A stretch of 64,000 nucleotides of DNA from Chryseobacterium sp. CH25 (lineage in GTDB: Bacteria > Bacteroidota > Bacteroidia > Flavobacteriales > Weeksellaceae), in the NCBI RefSeq assembly GCF_004119455.1, contig NZ_NRQT01000001.1, positions 310,001-374,000 on the forward strand. The letters are read 5' to 3'. The notes under the pieces were generated by a model. The model did not search any database. It was not told the origin of the DNA and worked only from the letters and a program-made list of their open reading frames with translations. Shown here piece after piece: positions 61,205 through 64,000 of this stretch. Position 1 is the stretch's first letter. Each line of letters opens with the position of its first letter. Position numbers and translations under genes: made by a program.

Positions 61205-62374
61205 AAAAGACTTGGATACTCACAGACATTTGTAATGTCTAACAAGGCAAGGGAAATGAAGGCGAACGGAGTGGATGTAATCAGTTTAACCCTTGGCGAA
61301 CCGGATTTTGACGTTCCGGATAATATCAAACAGGCAGCATTCGATGCCATCAATCAGAACTACAGCCACTACTCTCCTGTTCCGGGATTCCTTGAACTGC
61401 GTGAGGCTATTGCTTATAAATTAAAAAGAGACAACAATCTTGAGTACAAGCCAACACAGATTTGTGTTTCAAACGGTGCAAAACAGGCTATTTTAAATGT
61501 TTTGGCAGCAATCATCAATGATGGTGATGAAGTTCTGCTTCCGGCTCCTTATTGGGTAAGCTACGATGAAATGGTAAAAATGATGGGTGGAAACTCTGTG
61601 ATGCTTCCTACTTCTTACGTTACAGATTTCAAAGTAACTGCTGAACAGCTTGAAGAAACTATTACTGAAAAAACAAAAGCAATCCTTTTCAGTTCGCCAT
61701 GTAACCCATCAGGCGGATATTATACCTATGATGAGTTGAAATCTATTGCTAAAGTAGTTGCCAAATACCCTCATGTAACCATTATTTCAGATGAAATCTA
61801 TGAGTTCATCAATTATGAAACAAAAACCACTTCTATTGCTCAGTTTCCTGAAGTTTATGAACAGACCGCTGTAATCAACGGAATGTCAAAAGCTTTTGCA
61901 ATGACCGGATGGAGAATCGGATATTCTGCCTGCCCGGAATGGTTGGCTAAGGCTTGCGAAAAAGTACAGGGGCAAATGACAAGTGGTGCAAACACTGTGG
62001 CTCAGAGAGCTTCTATTGTTGCTTTAAAAACTGACCCATCAGAATACAGATACATGATTGACGCTTTCAAAAAGAGAAGAGATCTTATGTATGAACTTAT
62101 CCAGGAAATTCCAGGATTCAAAGTATTGCTTCCAAAAGCTGCATTCTACTTCTTCCCGGATATTTCTCACTACATTGGAAAAACGTTGAATGGAACAGAA
62201 ATTAACAATTCTGATGACTTTGCCATGTTCTTATTGGAAAATGCTCATGTAGGATGTGTTGGCGGATTCTCTTTCGGAAGTCCGGAGTGTATCAGATTCT
62301 CATATGCAGCTTCTGAAGAGGAATTAAGGGAAGCGATGAGAAGAATCAAAGACCTGTTAGTGCAATTCAATTAA
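61181..62374 (+). CDS. Class I PLP-dependent aspartate aminotransferase
   Basis: A 397-residue cytosolic fold-type I aminotransferase. The PLP-binding lysine is Lys237 in NGMSKAFAMTGWRIGY. Other contacts are CVSNGAKQAI near 95-104, PAPYWVSY near 121-128, SSPCNPSGG (171-179, with the PLP-contacting Asn) and IISDEIYEF (201-209, with Asp and Tyr). The sequence fits the Thermus-type (subgroup Ib) aspartate/prephenate aminotransferases, which pass amino groups between aspartate or glutamate and oxoacids. It is followed after 26 bases by the M16 protease gene, so the two may share a transcript. Confidence 0.94.
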   Translation: MDKLSDRVKRLGYSQTFVMSNKAREMKANGVDVISLTLGEPDFDVPDNIKQAAFDAINQNYSHYSPVPGFLELREAIAYKLKRDNNLEYKPTQICVSNGAKQAILNVLAAIINDGDEVLLPAPYWVSYDEMVKMMGGNSVMLPTSYVTDFKVTAEQLEETITEKTKAILFSSPCNPSGGYYTYDELKSIAKVVAKYPHVTIISDEIYEFINYETKTTSIAQFPEVYEQTAVINGMSKAFAMTGWRIGYSACPEWLAKACEKVQGQMTSGANTVAQRASIVALKTDPSEYRYMIDAFKKRRDLMYELIQEIPGFKVLLPKAAFYFFPDISHYIGKTLNGTEINNSDDFAMFLLENAHVGCVGGFSFGSPECIRFSYAASEEELREAMRRIKDLLVQFN

Positions 62375-62400
62375 GAATTAAATAAAACACAGCCACAACA

Positions 62401-64000
62401 ATGAATTTGTTTAAAAAGCTAACCATCGTCACAAGTATTGCAGCAGCTAGTTTTGCAGGCCATGCTTTCGGACAGGATTATCAATGGAAGGAAGCTACTT
62501 CCAACGGGTACAAATACAAATTTGTTACTAACGATCCTACTGCAGCCAGATATTATACTTTAAAAAACGGATTAACGGTTATTCTGAGTCCAACCAACAA
62601 GGAACCGAGAATCCAGACTTATATTGCCACCAAAGCAGGAAGTAAAACAGACCCAGCAGATCATACAGGTCTTGCCCATTACCTGGAGCACATGCTTTTC
62701 AAAGGGACAAATGAGTTCGGGTCTAAAGACTGGGCTAAAGAAAAGCCTCTTTTGGATCAGATTGATGCTCTTTATGAGAAATACAATCAGACAAAAGATG
62801 AAGCCAAAAGAAAGGAAATCTACAAAGAAATTGACAGGGTTTCCGGAGAAGCAGCCCAATATGCAATTGCCAACGAGTACGATAAAATGATGGCTGGCAT
62901 GGGCGGTGACGGTACCAATGCCTTCACTTCTTTTGAACAAACTGTGTACACAGAAGATATTCCGTCTAATGTAATAGATAAATTTCTGGCATTACAGTCG
63001 GAAAGATTCAGAGAGCCGGTTCTCAGATTATTCCACACAGAGCTTGAAGCGGTATATGAAGAGAAAAACAGATCACTTGATGATGATGGAGATAAAGTTT
63101 ACGACATGATGTTTGCCAGTCTTTTCCCTAATAACAATTATGGAAAGCAGACTACTATAGGAACCATTGAACATCTTAAAAACCCATCCCTACATGCCAT
63201 TAGAGAATATTATAACAATTACTACGTTCCCAACAATATGGGAATCATCATGTCCGGAGATTTCAATCCGGATGAAGTAATTGCCAAGATTGACAAGGCC
63301 TTCTCTTACATGAAGTCTAAACCTGTTCCTGAATATAAAGTTGGACAGGAAAAAGCTATCACATCTCCTGTAATCAAAGAAGTAATAGGACCTGATTCCG
63401 AAAGTGTAATGCTTGGTTTCAGATTTCCAGGTGCCTCTACAAAAGATGCAAGGCTGTTAAATTTCGTAGGAAGCATGCTTACCAACGGTCAGGCTGGGCT
63501 TATTGACCTTGATCTTGTAAAAAAACAGAAGTTACTGGCAGCTTATGCCTTTCCTTATGCTTTAAAAGATTATTCAGTATTGCTTCTACAGGGAAAACCT
63601 ACTGAAGGACAATCTTTAGATGAAGTAAAAAACTTTTTGCTTCAGGAAATCGACAAATTGAGAAAAGGAGAATTTTCTGATGATCTTATCCAATCTATCA
63701 TCAACAACGAAAAGAAGAATACCATTCAAAAAGATGAAAAATATGCTTCAAGAGCAAGCATTTTAATGGATGAATTTACTTCTGAAGTAGACCATAAAGC
63801 AAACCTGGAATATATTGAAGAGATTTCCAAGCTTACCAAAAAAGACATTATGGATTTCGTTTCCAAATATCTTCAAAACAACAATTATGTAGCAGTTTAT
63901 AAGAAAAAAGGTGAAGACAAAAACACTGTAAAAGTTGATAAGCCAACCATTACACCTGTTTCTGTAAACAGAGAAGACCAGTCTTATTTCCTGAAAAAGA
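62401..64000 (+). CDS. Secreted M16 family zinc protease, cut by window end
   Basis: The first 533 codons of a secreted insulinase-type (M16) peptidase; the stop codon lies beyond the window. A signal peptide (about 24 residues, ending AFGQ) is followed by the inverted zinc motif HYLEH at 93-97 (His93, Glu96, His97), with the distal Glu in HTELEAVYEEKNRSLDDDG. IGTIEHLKNPSLHAIREYYNNYYVPNNM is typical of the first M16 domain. The second half visible here (GPDSESVMLGFRFPGASTKD onwards) is the next M16 repeat. It probably degrades peptides in the periplasm. The reading frame is open to the last base. It starts 26 bases after the aminotransferase. Confidence 0.93.
   Translation, partial: MNLFKKLTIVTSIAAASFAGHAFGQDYQWKEATSNGYKYKFVTNDPTAARYYTLKNGLTVILSPTNKEPRIQTYIATKAGSKTDPADHTGLAHYLEHMLFKGTNEFGSKDWAKEKPLLDQIDALYEKYNQTKDEAKRKEIYKEIDRVSGEAAQYAIANEYDKMMAGMGGDGTNAFTSFEQTVYTEDIPSNVIDKFLALQSERFREPVLRLFHTELEAVYEEKNRSLDDDGDKVYDMMFASLFPNNNYGKQTTIGTIEHLKNPSLHAIREYYNNYYVPNNMGIIMSGDFNPDEVIAKIDKAFSYMKSKPVPEYKVGQEKAITSPVIKEVIGPDSESVMLGFRFPGASTKDARLLNFVGSMLTNGQAGLIDLDLVKKQKLLAAYAFPYALKDYSVLLLQGKPTEGQSLDEVKNFLLQEIDKLRKGEFSDDLIQSIINNEKKNTIQKDEKYASRASILMDEFTSEVDHKANLEYIEEISKLTKKDIMDFVSKYLQNNNYVAVYKKKGEDKNTVKVDKPTITPVSVNREDQSYFLKK

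Noticed and set aside
1..64000. CRISPR arrays, tRNA or rRNA genes, prophage and insertion sequences
   Set aside because: No spaced direct repeats, no transposase or integrase motifs and no tRNA-like clover leaf were seen on either strand by eye.

Overview
The window looks like chromosomal DNA of a Chryseobacterium-like member of the Flavobacteriia (Bacteroidota). It is AT-rich. Many genes are preceded by the Bacteroidota -7 box TAnnTTTG, several with a TTG/TTTG -33 element 17-22 bases upstream. It carries a SusC/SusD pair, lipoproteins with a Cys-Ser/Asp-rich export signal, and secreted proteins ending in type IX secretion (T9SS) sorting domains. No rRNA, tRNA, CRISPR array, prophage or insertion sequence was seen.

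Layout. 0.4-4.7 kb: NodB-type deacetylase lipoprotein, YggS-type PLP protein, sigma-54 response regulator without a DNA-binding domain, MATE exporter. 5-7.3 kb: GNAT acetyltransferase, and a Crp/Fnr regulator divergent from a HAD hydrolase across a palindrome. 7.6-11.5 kb: S9 peptidase (frameshifted), DoxX, Era. 12-18.2 kb: second Crp/Fnr protein, Gdx-type SMR exporter, methyltransferase, Map, small HAD protein (frameshifted), acyl-ACP desaturase, GpmI. 18.4-25.5 kb: secreted metalloprotease with a starch-binding-like domain, eIF1/SUI1 protein, leucine-rich-repeat protein, PhoX-like T9SS phosphatase, di-haem peroxidase. 25.7-32.6 kb: secreted protein (frameshifted), nucleoside phosphorylase, MarR/OhrR regulator plus Rossmann-fold protein, YadA-head-like protein, Tag glycosylase, FabI. 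32.7-43 kb: a polysaccharide utilisation locus (SusC, SusD, GH30, GH16, GH30) divergent from an MFS transporter and a Nudix-type regulator, probably for fungal or algal beta-1,3/1,6-glucan. 43-46.5 kb: glutaryl-CoA dehydrogenase and a T9SS alpha/beta hydrolase. 47-53.8 kb: a four-gene cell-envelope operon (TonB-dependent receptor, lipoprotein, outer-membrane barrel, di-haem peroxidase). This is the best candidate here for an uncharacterised system. 53.9-64 kb: patatin/outer-membrane barrel protein (frameshifted), AddB-like nuclease (frameshifted), DUF922-like protease, lipoprotein, RsmG, aspartate aminotransferase and an M16 protease cut by the window end.

Two patterns cut across the window. 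First, six otherwise normal genes are each split by one missing A/T, almost always in a homopolymer. This looks like systematic undercalling in the assembly, although two sites read A_AAA_AAG and could be programmed -1 frameshifts. Second, intergenic gaps repeatedly hold imperfect inverted repeats of a few recurring sequences (GCTAAAGCC, CGCAGATTTA, GGGAGCTGGA and CGCAAAGATT types), suggesting families of small non-autonomous elements or structured RNAs.

Family assignments come from reading motifs by eye. No database search was run.
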